A stretch of 64,000 nucleotides of DNA from Pezicula radicicola (taxonomy: Eukaryota; Ascomycota; Leotiomycetes; Helotiales; Dermateaceae), in NCBI GenBank assembly GCA_003008705.1, contig PDUO01000002.1, positions 1,754,898 to 1,818,897 of the forward strand. Reading direction: 5' to 3'. Of the stretch, positions 47,527-58,578 are shown one piece after another. Numbering within the stretch: the stretch's first letter is position 1; each line of letters starts with the position of its first letter. A program made the translations under genes and the position numbers. The notes below the pieces were generated by a model, which did no database searches, was not told where the DNA came from, and was given only the letters and a program-made list of their open reading frames with translations.

Positions 47527-48441
47527 ATGGAATCGAGAATGAAGAGGATTAATTATCTAAGCCAAGTGAGCTACAAACTCTTCCGCAATAACTACTAGAA
47601 TGATATCTTATCCTTTCAGGCACAATGCTCATTTCTTCGACAACTGCCCATCGAAGTCCGATTCCACATCTTCGACCAATTCATCATCCAGAACGGCAGA
47701 CTCAATTTTGAAAACATACACAATAACATAGCACCACTGAAACAGGCCTGCAAGCAATTACAAGAAGAGATCATATATTGGTTCCAGCCAAAAACAAAGT
47801 TAGTTTATCATTCAGAAATTGGGGTCTTCGATCCAGCTACAACCCAAGTCCGATACATTTGTAACGAGCTCGGAGACGATTCAGAGTTAGGAGGAATCTT
47901 GATGCCCGACAACCAGAAAAAGGCAATCAGGCACCTTACCCTTGAGATCCCAAGAGATGCGATTGCTACAGTGGGTAACACTACACTAGCGAGGGATAGG
48001 ATAGATGACTGGGCACCCAAATTCAAGTGTCTTCAAAGGCTTGATACGCTCAAAGTCATGGCTGTGGAGTCGCTAAGTGCGAACGAGAACATATCCAAGA
48101 CCGGGATAGTAGCCATTCGCCTAGGGCACTACACCATCCTCGAAAGGCTTTGTGATATTTTGCACCGCAGTATATTCGAGGATAATCCTTTCTGGTCAGG
48201 CCCTTCCTATACTGAAGAGGACTGGGAAAATTGGCACGTAAACCAGCCGGCTGTCAAGAGTTATGAATTATCAGAGAGCGTTGAGGTTGGCCGTAGTATA
48301 CTGAAGGTTCCTAAAATTACTATCTTTGTCAAAAAGGATACAGTGGTAGGCAAAATTCGAACGAGGAAGGTGCTCAGCATGTATGGTTACCATCAAATTG
48401 GCGTTGGAAATATTAGGTATTTTAGCAACATCCACACGTAG
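47527..48441 (+). CDS. Unknown protein, 2EXR/F-box-like N-terminus
   Basis: I do not recognise a characterised relative. Exons are 47527-47565 and 47620-48441; the 54-nt intron is canonical (gtgagc, ttcag) and phase 0. The product is 286 aa. Near the N-terminus, CSFLRQLPIEVRFHIFDQFI resembles the F-x-x-LP-x-E-V/I-R opening of the 2EXR and F-box-like domains common in leotiomycete genomes. The middle is mixed helix and strand with no catalytic motif. There is no signal peptide or membrane segment. Such genes are often expanded, poorly conserved and of unknown role. Confidence 0.7.
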
Positions 48442-48778
48442 ATAGTTCTTGGACTTCTGCCAGATGAATTTTGGGATCTCGTAGCAGTTGAAGTCGGGCG
48501 ATCTAAATAAATTATTGCTTTAGTCTTCAGGGTCCTAAGGTGCGTTTTTAGGCAATCTTACGGATTTATATGCCGCTTCTTCGCTGTAGATTCCACAAGA
48601 ACGTATCGAGACTCGCCCTTGCCCTTCAGAGAGACATCCCCCATTTTGCCAAACTCCAAATCCATGATTCCTTTGCCCTTTATAAAGCCATTAAGAACCA
48701 AAAAGAACGCCTATGCTGGTATCATCAAAGTATGGATTAACACCCTAAACGCAACCGTCTAACCTGCTTCTCAAGTGT
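48442..48778. other. Convergent intergenic region
   Basis: 337 bp between the unknown protein and the BUD31 stop. Nothing is seen beyond untranslated tails. Confidence 0.6.
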
Positions 48779-49285
48779 CTAATCGCTGGAAGCACATCCC
48801 CTGCAACCACAGCTTACACACTCAATTGCCTGATCCTCCTTCATCTGTGCTTTGGGAACACGGCATATGCAAGTAGAATTGAAATTCGTCTCCTTAGTCT
48901 GCACGCAGCGAAGGCAGCATAACTAAATATGGGAAGTTAGCATGTTATTTTTCATGAAGCATACAGAAGTTGCCAAGCGTACCTTCTCATAGCCCGTCTT
49001 CTTCCACTTAGCAATCAAACTCGCATCTGCATATTTGTTTTTCAGTAGCCACTCGTACAGCTCCTTGCTAATAGCCTCCTTCTCGTAGTACAGTTCGTAA
49101 ACATATCGACTCCGCTGATGGCTGATCTGGAATATGGGCCAGTGGACTTGGTGTCGGGGGACATTGGTCGAGGGAGCGTTCTCGGCGTCTTTCATCTTAT
49201 TGGCAAAGAGCAGTAGGTCGTCTTCGATGTCTGAGAAGCCGGCTGGGGGCGCTTTACGCTTTGAGGCATGGCGAATCGCAGGCAT
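48779..49285 (-). CDS. BUD31: Pre-mRNA-splicing factor Bud31/Cwc14 (G10)
   Basis: Small zinc-binding component of the activated spliceosome, nuclear. Exons on the minus strand are 49285-48983 and 48922-48779; the 60-nt intron is phase 0; 148 aa, the usual length. The N-terminus [21 protein letters not shown] is standard. [20 protein letters not shown] and [20 protein letters not shown] are diagnostic G10 motifs. The second exon carries the conserved cysteines: [20 protein letters not shown] and [14 protein letters not shown]. The frame stays open upstream to 49612, but that extension is not conserved and overlaps the neighbour's start, so I use the ATG at 49285. The gene is head-to-head with NDUFA6. 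Confidence 0.97.
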
Positions 49286-49570
49286 CTTCGAAATAAGAAT
49301 GTAACTGTCTTCGTGGATGGGAAAATATGACAGGTACAGATTCTCGTATGAAGCTGAGAGATTATATACTTCTTGCGTGGTCTGTTTTCTTGGAAGACGC
49401 GTTTGTGGCGGGGCAGGCTTGAGGTTGCTGACTTGGTAAATTTCTAAGTCGACAGCCTTGCGTTCTTGCCTCTTTCGTAAGGCACCAAAAGCTAAAGCTC
49501 CCGTCAAGACGTCCAACTTCATCCCAATCCAGGTGGTTTGATCAAGAACACAGCACCCCACAGCAGCACA
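49286..49570. promoter_or_regulatory. Shared promoter region, BUD31 / NDUFA6
   Basis: 285 bp separate two divergent start codons, so this short stretch must hold both promoters. I recognise no TATA box or named site. The in-frame upstream extension of BUD31 lies in this interval. Confidence 0.55.
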
Positions 49571-50575
49571 ATGGTTATTAATCCTACGTATCTCGCGCAG
49601 CGGACGCGTCAATGTATGGTGCCTCTACTCAATCTATGTTTATTTTCTAACATGTGTATGTAGCCGTCAATTGGGCCGATGCTCATCGCCGAGTTCTCAA
49701 GAGCTATCGGGAATGGATCCGCTCTGTACGCCTTCTTCCCTTCTCTCTCGTGGTTCCTGCCAGAAAAATTTGGGATATGGGTTTATCATTTGGAGGGCAT
49801 GGCGGCTGATGCGTGGTGGTGAACAGGCCCCGGAGATCCAGACGATGTACTCGCTCAACATGCCAGTCTCAGCGTTGAGGACAAAGATGCGGCAAGAATT
49901 CGAGAGACACAGATTCGTAAAGGATGTCAAGGTTGTGGATATGTTGTTGTTTCAAAGTCATGCGGAGTATCAGGTTCGTTAAGGTTCTCTTGCACAGTAC
50001 GGCTTGGATGGAGATAGAGTACGGCGATTAAGAACAGTTGGAGTCGGATATTGAGATGGAAGATCTCGGTATTGGGAGGACATTGAAGAAACACAATCTT
50101 TGCACGCGGACAATATACTAATATTGTAATATATAGGAGACGTTGAATTACTGGAAGCAATTACCACAGTAAGTATACTCAAGTACCTACTTCCCCCCCA
50201 AATCCCTCCCCAAGGCCAGTGTTCTGATCTTTAGGCATGTCCTCGGGGCTCCGAGGCCTAACTGGAAATCGTTACAAAAATATAAATGCTGACTCTGAGA
50301 TTAGTGTATGTTTTTACGAGGGATAATTGCCCATTATTTGGGAGTTTTGTGACCTGCTTTACATCCCATAAGGCCCAAACCCCCAGGCTAAGCTCTTTTT
50401 ACTGTTGTGCTAATACTGATATTGCAATATTCTTAGATTCTCAAATACTTCCGACCAGAGGAGGATCCAACTTCACGCCTGCCACAGAACTTTATGCACG
50501 GTTTCCTGGAGGTATGTGCTTGTATTCCTATTAATGAGTCTGCTCACTAAGTTCTTGCATCAGGGACGCAACTAA
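49571..50575 (+). CDS. NDUFA6: Mitochondrial complex I subunit NDUFA6/B14 (LYR family)
   Basis: Accessory LYR-motif subunit of NADH:ubiquinone oxidoreductase in the mitochondrial inner membrane. Exons are 49571-49613, 49664-49725, 49827-49973, 50137-50168, 50305-50305, 50437-50511 and 50564-50575; 123 aa. The LYR-like motif is VLKSYREWIRSAPEI. SLNMPVSALRTKMRQEFERH, DMLLFQSHAEYQETLNYWKQ, KYFRPEEDP and the end GFLEGRN are typical of fungal B14. Exon 4 ends CA and exon 6 starts ATT, so exactly one extra base (modulo 3) is needed. A lone T at 50305 has a CTGAC branch point and AG before it and GTATGT after it, and it makes CAT (His), giving WKQLPHILKYFR. Other micro-exons fit less well. Confidence 0.9.
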
Positions 50576-50695
50576 AGCTCGCAATTTCTATAGCCTGTAC
50601 ATAACCCAAATGAACCTAAGTATCAAAACTCCTCCCTGTGGTGTTTTCCGTGCCGGTACGCCGAGCAATGCAATTTGATATCATGCCTCTTATGA

Positions 50696-51363
50696 TCACG
50701 CTGCTGCATCTGCAATCCCCGCCTCTGTCGCGCTGTATCTTTCCCTTTCGTCTTTGAATGTCTGGGAGACAACATCACATAGGTTCATGAGATCTTCCAA
50801 TCCCTTCTGAAGCGCATCCTTCGCTGTACCCTCTGCCATACAATTAGCTGGATCCTTTGGTGATTTTGGGGCACGTCTACTAACTGTAGGTCTGGATACG
50901 GATGTTCATGAGCGCCTCGGAGGGATGAGGTATGGAATATCCGCAGAATTCGACATCGGGGCTATTTGCAGATTAGTCAGGCTGTCCAAGAGCTTATTAT
51001 GTGTCTATTGTAAATCCAATATAGTGAATTCGACCCAACATACTTCTTCATGATGATGTATCGCAGTGCATTCCCCACAGTGTGGTCCTCTTCCTTAAAT
51101 TGGAAACTGGCGGCGGTATCCGATCCTCCAGGAAGCTGTTAGATATGATTTTAGCTAAGTTTTCAATCATCCTAAGGGACTACATTGCGTACTATAGTGA
51201 CTCGGTCTGGGATTTCGACCTTGCCATCGTCTATAACTTCTTGTTTCTGGGATGGTTCGCCTTGGACAGATGAGGATTCGCTCTCTGCAACTGATGCTTC
51301 TGCCATGACCACGTCTTCATCTTGGGCTGCAGGCGTGGCTTTCTTTGACTTTGAAGGCGCCAT
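50696..51363 (-). CDS. RPC19: RNA polymerase I/III shared subunit AC19
   Basis: Alpha-like small subunit common to RNA polymerases I and III, needed for rRNA and tRNA synthesis. Four exons on the minus strand: 51363-51184, 51135-51044, 50961-50885 and 50832-50696; 161 aa. The first 45 residues are an acidic, Lys-initiated tail (MAPSKSKK then many Glu/Asp/Ser). The conserved domain follows: [46 protein letters not shown], and [19 protein letters not shown]. The last 52-nt intron is easy to miss: reading through it gives an apparent frameshift. Splicing at 50884/50833 restores the family sequence. It converges with NDUFA6, with 120 bp between stop codons. Confidence 0.93.
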
Positions 51364-54300
51364 GGTTGAGGTTTTGTTCTGGCGGTTAATTAAGTTGGCG
51401 CATGGAGATGGTCAAGATCTCGATTGGACTTATCGCGACTTTTTTCAAAAACGGTTTTGTGCCTGAGGAAACTATTGTGCTCTAGCGCCATTTTTGAGAG
51501 AACTGGCCCAAAGGTGGTTTGAGATGACTGAACCCCGCGTCTTTCATGTGAATAATATCAGAACCACACCAGCAGTGCCGGCAGGCCCAGCATGCCTTCT
51601 ACCTTGCCGCAGAAAGCGCCAGACCACAATTACTGTTCGTTCTTCAAGCTCAGCCTTACGGTAGTATGCAATATTGAGTGCATCCAGCGGCGGCTAAAAT
51701 CCAGCCTGATTCGTCTCTTTAGTGTGCAGAGCACCGGGGAAGGGGATCAGTTATCGATTAGACATTGATAAATGGTGCGTCATAACGCTCCCCTCTTCCC
51801 AAAGCAGAAGAGAGGGCCTAGAAGATTTCACAATTCAATAAATCTCACCCGCGCGGTAACTTACATGCACGTATGCATAATCGATAATTGTGCCTCACAA
51901 CACCAAGAGGCTTCGTTGGTGTTGGGCTTGGATATTTGGACACTCCTTCCAGGTTTTTGTTTCTAAGAAATCGAGATGCTTTGATGACTCGAAGATTATT
52001 TACTGTACGCTAGTGTAACAAAGTGTACGATCTTATATGCATGGGGCTGAGAGATATAGAAACGAATTGGAGCCGTGGCGCAGGCTTCATCGTGCTCCTG
52101 AGTGCGGTGTGTCCCTCTCTAGTATCAGATGAAATGACGAAATGCTATTTCCATTCACAGCCGCATTGCTTGTCTTGGTATGAAGCAAAGCGAAGGCAGT
52201 TTTCGTGAATCATCGGATTGTTATTGTTGGAGAAGTGGCTCCCGGTTGTCGACTTCTACCCTGATGTAGTCTTGTGCCTCTGCCTCTCGCACTGGTTTTG
52301 TGTGAGAATTGATTGGAGCAAGAGGCTGAGCTTCTGTTTCATGAGACGTCGACCGAGGCGAAGCTGGTTGGTTGATGGCCGCAGGCTTTTCTAAACGGGC
52401 CTTGTTGCATGCAGTGTGTGAATCCCGTCAGGATGTTCTGAGTCTCTGACATGGATTGACATGGATTGGCATGGAAAGGCTTGGTATGTCGTGTATGTGT
52501 GTGAGTAAAGTAAATAACAGAACCCAGACTTTTGTTTGGAGTGGAGGGTTGTTATGAGTTTATGGAATGATATCTATCTAGCTGGCGATAATGATGATGC
52601 CCGCGATGACGAGGCTGAGATGATCTCTCTCAAGTTGCAACAGGCCAACAGCTGAAGAGGTCGTCAGGGGGAGACGATACGGAGGCAGATCATGTTCATC
52701 TGTTGATAGCCTTAATTACTCCTGCGCAGCTGTCAGATCCACCTTCGGGGGGGTGAACCGACGATATGATGCTACGCTTTGAACCCACTGAACTCGTGTT
52801 CAAATAATAAACTTCAGTGGCAAACCATTGATGTTGCGTGCTTCGCATGTAAAATGTACAAGCTGAAGAAGGAAAACAGAGACATCGCAAACTCGTTGGC
52901 TGACGTTGAAGCTTTAAGCAAAGCAGAAACAGAAACCAAAACTCCACAAAACCTCGTTCACCGTTCGCCGTTCCACGACGGATTTTGCTTTGCATTATTG
53001 TGGGATTTTCCACTACTGATATTTTATCTGAAGTGTGATATAGATTAAATTCGGAGTGCAGGCCAGAAAGCCAAGCCTTCATCGACGGGACACACAGCAT
53101 GGATTCGCAAAATATTGACGCAGATCAGGACTCGACTCGGAGTGATGCGATGATGAGTAGTCTTGCGTTCCCCTCTCTCTGTGTGTGTTGAGGCTGCTGC
53201 ACGTCGAAACCAACAGCGTGGAGTCGCTGGCTGGATCTGCCTGGAAGCACGCTGAGCCGATGATTGATTGACAGCTGGAAGCTGACTTGGTGGGGGAAGG
53301 GGGAGAAGGAGCCAGAGCCAGTCAGGAGCGTAGAAGGCATTCAGGAGAATCTACTACTGTCGCCCTCGAGAACAGTCTCCCAATCATTTTCCACAAGTGT
53401 TTCGTCCACCGGTATGATACGAGAAGGGCAGAAGGGCAGAAAGGCATTTTAACAGAGTATTATTGCGAAAAACCCAAAAAAGTCAGATACACGGAAAGTA
53501 GACCAGGATTGCTGCCAGCCTGCCCCTCGTCCTTTCTCTATCCGAGGGGGGAAGATGCAAGATGGCAGATGGGAGGGCGACTGATAACTGAGTGACGAGG
53601 AAAGTATTACTGCAGGATCGTATGCTGCTCCTATGCCGCCGCTATAGGAGAGGGGTCTATCGTTATTAATTTGCACCACGAAACGAAGAACCCAAACGGC
53701 GGGCTCTCGTGCGTTTCTCCTTCGTACTACTACGTACGGTACGGTACTCTCCCATGTCCTAGCATCTATAGTATTTCGACATGCTGCTGCGGTTGTGCTG
53801 TTGATGTTGAGGTTGAGGTTGATGCTGATGCTGATGCTGATTAACCCAAGTGCGTCGATAGAATTGATATATCGGAATTGGCTTCTTTCGCTCCCTTCAA
53901 TAATTCATCCTGCTCTCCCTCCCACTTGAATCTATTTCGCAAGATCCACACGCTTGATTGGCTGCGTCTTCAAACCGTCACTGTCGCGCCTATCCGTGCT
54001 GGACTGGCACTGACCCTAAATTTACAGGGGTCGTTTCCCCATTCTGGATTAAATATCAGCTCTGAAACACTGGAACAACTTCAAGTCACCGACTGTCGCG
54101 ACTGAAAAACTGAGAGACGCCACCATCAAAACCTGCTGGGGCCCTCCTCTACACACTGCTCTCTTTTCTTCTGCCCTCTCACCCCTCTTTTGTATCTTCT
54201 ATCTTCTATTTTCTATCCCCAACTGTCACTACTGTTGTTGCCGAATCCCCATCACTGTACAGCCTGTGGTGTGTGTGAGACTTGCGAGCCCTGCCGTAGT

Positions 54301-54628
54301 ACTACGATTACCTAGGTACCGTACCGCACTGTGGAGACCCTCGAGCAGCAGCAGCAGCCGCCGCCGCAGAAGCAACGAACAATCAATCACCAGCAACAAC
54401 CGCAGGATCCTGGATTATAACTGCCAGCAACAGTTCATTCTGATTTGGTGGCACCAGTCTCTCGTTAAGAAGGTTTAAAAAAAATAACATTTACACAAGC
54501 CACGCACGAATCCGAATCGTAACAAATAGAAGAATCAGGACAGCAGCAGAAGGTATTGCCGGACACAGCGAACCGAAGGAGCTTTAAAGCAACAGCCCAG
54601 TTCCTTCTAAGACCAAACCTCAATAATC
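51364..54628. other. Long intergenic region and probable leader
   Basis: 3.3 kb with no gene I can support. Open frames reach at most about 130 codons and lack coding character. The last 500-900 bp before 54629 is CT-rich, then rich in CAG/CAA, and probably is a long 5' leader of the next gene. Repeats of TGATGC/GAGGTT occur at about 53800-53840. Confidence 0.5.
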
Positions 54629-56019
54629 ATGAGTGCCGCCATTGCAATGGCACCGTCGCCCGCGCCTCACGACAGACCTTCCTACGTTGACATTGCGCCT
54701 TCCCACCCTTCTTCTCACTCTCCTCCGCAGAGAACGTCAGCATCGGCGACGCCGAATATCTCTGCACAGCGAACAGGAAGTGGAAGCCCAAAGACTACAT
54801 CCGTAGCAAAGAGTTCGCCAAACACGTATGTTCGACAGTTCAAAAATATTTGTGTGTTCCTAGGCTAACATGGCAAATGTGTAGATCTCGAAATGGCGCT
54901 CCACCAAAAATAATCGTAAAGAAAGAACCCCCTTCTTCTCCAGATCTCCCAACGTCGCGCCACCGACCTCGGAAACTTGATCTCTCGAAGAACACATCCA
55001 GCGCGAATCCGGCCACTTCGAGACCCTCCGCTGGTCAATTGACAGGTCGGGGCGATAGTGGTCTAGGCATTATGGACGTAGGACTAGCTTGCCTCTCTCC
55101 CGGATTCGTGACACAAGACCCTACCATGAGAGAGCAATTGAGCCGTAGTATCTCGGTCCGCGAACAACAAAGACAGATCATCGAATCGAGGTTGCAGCAG
55201 ACAGCCAAACCCGAGAATGCGCCCATGGAGAGTGCAAAAGAGTCGCACTTGGGTGGACTTGGAGCAAAGACCCCTGGTACATCTCGACGGAAGGCGCCAC
55301 CTGGATTGAGCATTGTAGCACCGTCACACGAGCAATTTGCTCACGAGAGAGTAATTCAGTCGGCGCCTCTCAACCAGAGTTTCACTGGACGACATCAACC
55401 CCTCCCCTTAACGCGTCATGTTACAAACCAAACATCAAACCTTTCAAGCACATCTCATATCCACCATGTACCAGCGACGCAGACAACTAACAGACTACCT
55501 CCCATCTCTGATGTCTTCGCCACTGAAGGATTAGGTGCTCACCGAGACGGGCGCCCGCGGATGATGGGCCCAGCGGGCTCTTTCAGCCAAAATGCCACGG
55601 CTTCTAACTCCAACTCATCACACTCTAACTCACGTCCAAACTTCCCATCGCCAGGCCAACAGCCCCAAACAGCTAGACCACGCGAGTACCGCTCTGCGGA
55701 GGACGCACAAGTTGAACTTGCTGGTGGACGCCCTGAGCTTCTCCCAAAGCTTGTCCACTACGGAGGTCACCAACCACCAACGCCCCCAAGCCCATTGACA
55801 GGTAACGCAATGAGGCAATCTGATACGAGCCGCAGTGGTGGCAGAAGGAGAGCTCGGGCCGAGTACGAGGAGGGTGCAAGCCCACCTCTCGGCCATGGAC
55901 CTGATGCCACGCGACGGGGACCGTTTGGCGAAGGACGAGATAGTCCCAGGAGTCAACAGGCCAAGAAGGACGAGTTCATGAGCATCTGCGCTAGGGCCTG
56001 GGACCTCTTCCATTCATAA
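54629..56019 (+). CDS. Unknown, largely disordered fungal protein
   Basis: I do not recognise the function. Exons are 54629-54825 and 54885-56019; 443 aa. The sequence is Ser/Pro/Thr/Gln-rich almost throughout, so mostly disordered. Ordered-looking islands are GDSGLGIMDVGLACLSPGFV with MREQLSRSISVREQQRQIIE (about residues 125-175), RRKAPPGLSIVAPSHEQFA, RLPPISDVF, and a short C-terminal motif KKDEFMSICARAWDLFHS. Basic patches (RHRPRKLDLSK, GGRRRARAEY) suggest a nuclear protein. The unusually long upstream leader region and SP-rich composition fit a regulated signalling or transcription-associated protein, but that is inference only. Confidence 0.75.
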
Positions 56020-58578
56020 TCTACGTAATACTCTTTTTTTCCTACGTTATATATATCCACTCTTCAAGTACGTCGGCCAGGTTTGTGGCCTAGGGATCAT
56101 TTTATCTACTACCCGGAAAGGAGGAAAGGTTATACGTTGATGCTACGCTACACCATGTCGTTACCCCTGTTGTGTGCACCACTGCTGGTATCTGGACTGG
56201 CGTTAATGTCTTTTGGGGGTACGGGGCTACAAGGTTTTGGTGGATGGTAAACATGGAAGCGAAATAAGGGACAAGGCAAAGCTGCTTTTGATTCGTTAAG
56301 TTAGGATTTTACTGCCGCAAGGTACGGAAACTCTGCTGGGATATCAAACAGCTCGGCTATTTATGTGTCTTTGCGTGTCTTGATGAGTTTAGCCGAGAGA
56401 TGAAGAAAGGGGAGGTTTTGTGGAGAGAAGATGAATGGGAATTGGGACTGAAGGGGCGTTGGAACCGGCGTGTTGGGGTTAACGGGACATGTAATTTAGG
56501 CGTGTTGGAATCTGCTTGTGACAGGTGTTTTAACTATCCTCTTCAACATTTATTTTCATGTTCAACTTTGCTGCCTTGTGAATGCTGCCTTTTAGTTATC
56601 TTAACTACTGCTGTTTACTTAGACTAAACGCAACTACGTGCAGCGTTTTAGACCACTGCTCCTAAGCCAGGCTCAAGCTCAGTGGTAACCACGCTCAATC
56701 CAACCGAAGCCTATGCTATATATGTACACATCCTAACCAAAGAGCAACCAAGTCCACAATAGGAAAGAGCAGTGATAGAAAGAAAGAAAGAGAAAGAAGA
56801 CACTACTCCTGCCTAAGTACTTAATTATTCATCTTCCACCAGGTCGTGAGTAAACTGACAAACACAAAGCTCTTCTCTCCCTCTCTCCCTCCCTCTCTAT
56901 ACATAAGAAATTATTACAATCTCCTACTTTATATATACCTAAAATGTTTACATAGACCACAGAGGACGTGCTCGCCTATACACGCTGTATGCAAAAGCTA
57001 CTTCTCGAGAAGAAATTAGTAATTTACTTTAACAGCAGACCAGAGAAAAGTAAACTATAAAATACTAAACAAGGAATTTTCTTATTACTGCCTTTATTGC
57101 CCCTACAGATTTTTAGATAAATATAAAAAAAATTGATTTGCTAGCTTTACTGTAGAAGAATACTTAATTAGTGTATATCTAATGTGGATACATAAATATA
57201 TATATATATACTAAGTAGGCTAGTCGGAGATAAGCGATAGGCAATACTAGCATACTGTACTGTACAGTACGTATTCTTACTACTTAACTAACCTCTTAGC
57301 TTTGTATAGTAAGTATTATGGACCCCTATAAAGGATAGAGGATGGTGATGAACAAGTGGTATATTTGGTACTAATATTTTTAAAAGGTAGACGAAACGAG
57401 AGAGAAAAAAGGGGGAGGGAAGGAAATAGGAGACGAGACGTCAGTTCGCCTATTGCATGATTTCTTTAAAACAAACATGCCACCAGCCAAGCGTAACAAA
57501 CGAACTAGTTCCTTTTACAAACTTTCTAGCCTGGTGTAGACCGAGAAAGGAAATTAGCACTCGGACGGTTAACTAATGGTTATATTTGATCATCAATTTA
57601 GTCTTAATTACTTCAATCTGTAATCATGAATTTATGCGAGATTGCTGACTATGAGAAGGATGAGCATAAGGACGAGCAACTCTGCTCGCCTCCCAAACTA
57701 TCAGACAATATGAGCGTGAGCTCACATCGAAATGGTTCATAAAAGTCCAATTCTCTATCTAACCGACTTGCACAGTACGATATACGCTCAAGACAGTCTA
57801 GCCGCCCCTCCCCATCTCGTCTTATATACAGCACGGCAAAACCGCATTAGCTGCCAGACCACCACACCATTTTCATCCCCCAAGAAACCTCCTCCCCACT
57901 CGCTCCAAGGAAGAATAGCAAAGAATGATGATCCATCCGACTGGCTGCCGTTGGTATTGTATCTACCCCCAACATCCAATTCACGAAAAAGCTAAACTAC
58001 CTCAAAGGGGAGGAAGTAACGAAGAAGTAAAAACCTATGTCTGCCTCTTCTAGAGGCCGTTCTTCTAATCTCAAGAAGAGAAACGTACGCGAATGCCTTG
58101 AAACAAGGAGCAACGCTTGCAATTGCAAAGATGACCCCATTGAAAAGGCGCTGGCCTTCCTGCTTGGCTCCGCATAAAATGGTCAAAATGGCCTAGCCAC
58201 AGAAACAAGAACTGAATAGTATCGAAAGAAGTGTGAAGAATCGTATTATAACGACCGTTGGGTACTCTGTTGGTCGTCCATTTCCCCTGCTTTGATTCTT
58301 TCCATTCGTCCCTTAAAGTCCCACCCGCATATACCTAAAAGTCCCAGAAGCAACTCCGAAAACACCCTGCCATATGTCTTGTGGAAAAGAACAAGAAAGA
58401 CAAAAGCAAACCCAGCCCGATTACCGCCCCGAAATTTGTAGCATCTTTTATTTGCATGTTTCATTCGTCGTAATCATTATTATCTCTTTTTCGTAACAAC
58501 ACAAGGGAATTCGCTGGCATTGATGCTTGCGTCGGCTCTGAAGTACCGCAATGATCACTAGCCAACGGAACTGTGGTG
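56020..58578. other. AT-rich convergent intergenic region
   Basis: 2.56 kb between two 3' ends. It holds the 3' tail of the preceding gene, a GA-rich stretch near 56764-56802, an AT repeat near 57197-57210, and a short palindromic TACTGTACAGTA-type stretch near 57257-57270. No gene or RNA is supported. Confidence 0.5.

Noticed and set aside
49286..49612. N-terminal extension of BUD31 in the same frame
   Set aside because: It precedes the conserved MPAIR start, would overlap the start of NDUFA6, and is not seen in this strongly conserved family.
50236..50239. Alternative 4-nt micro-exon GCAT in NDUFA6
   Set aside because: Its acceptor is good, but the donor GTCCTC is poor and it adds an extra residue (Gln-His) relative to the family spacing. 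The single T at 50305 has better signals and restores the expected His alone.
50833..50885. Apparent frameshift with stops in RPC19
   Set aside because: A 52-nt intron with gttagt donor, AGCTAATTG branch point and ggcag acceptor removes it, and the spliced product matches the family.
52696..53100. Open frames of 89-134 codons in the region before the unknown disordered protein
   Set aside because: Opposing overlapping frames with no motif, no splice-supported extension and low-complexity composition.
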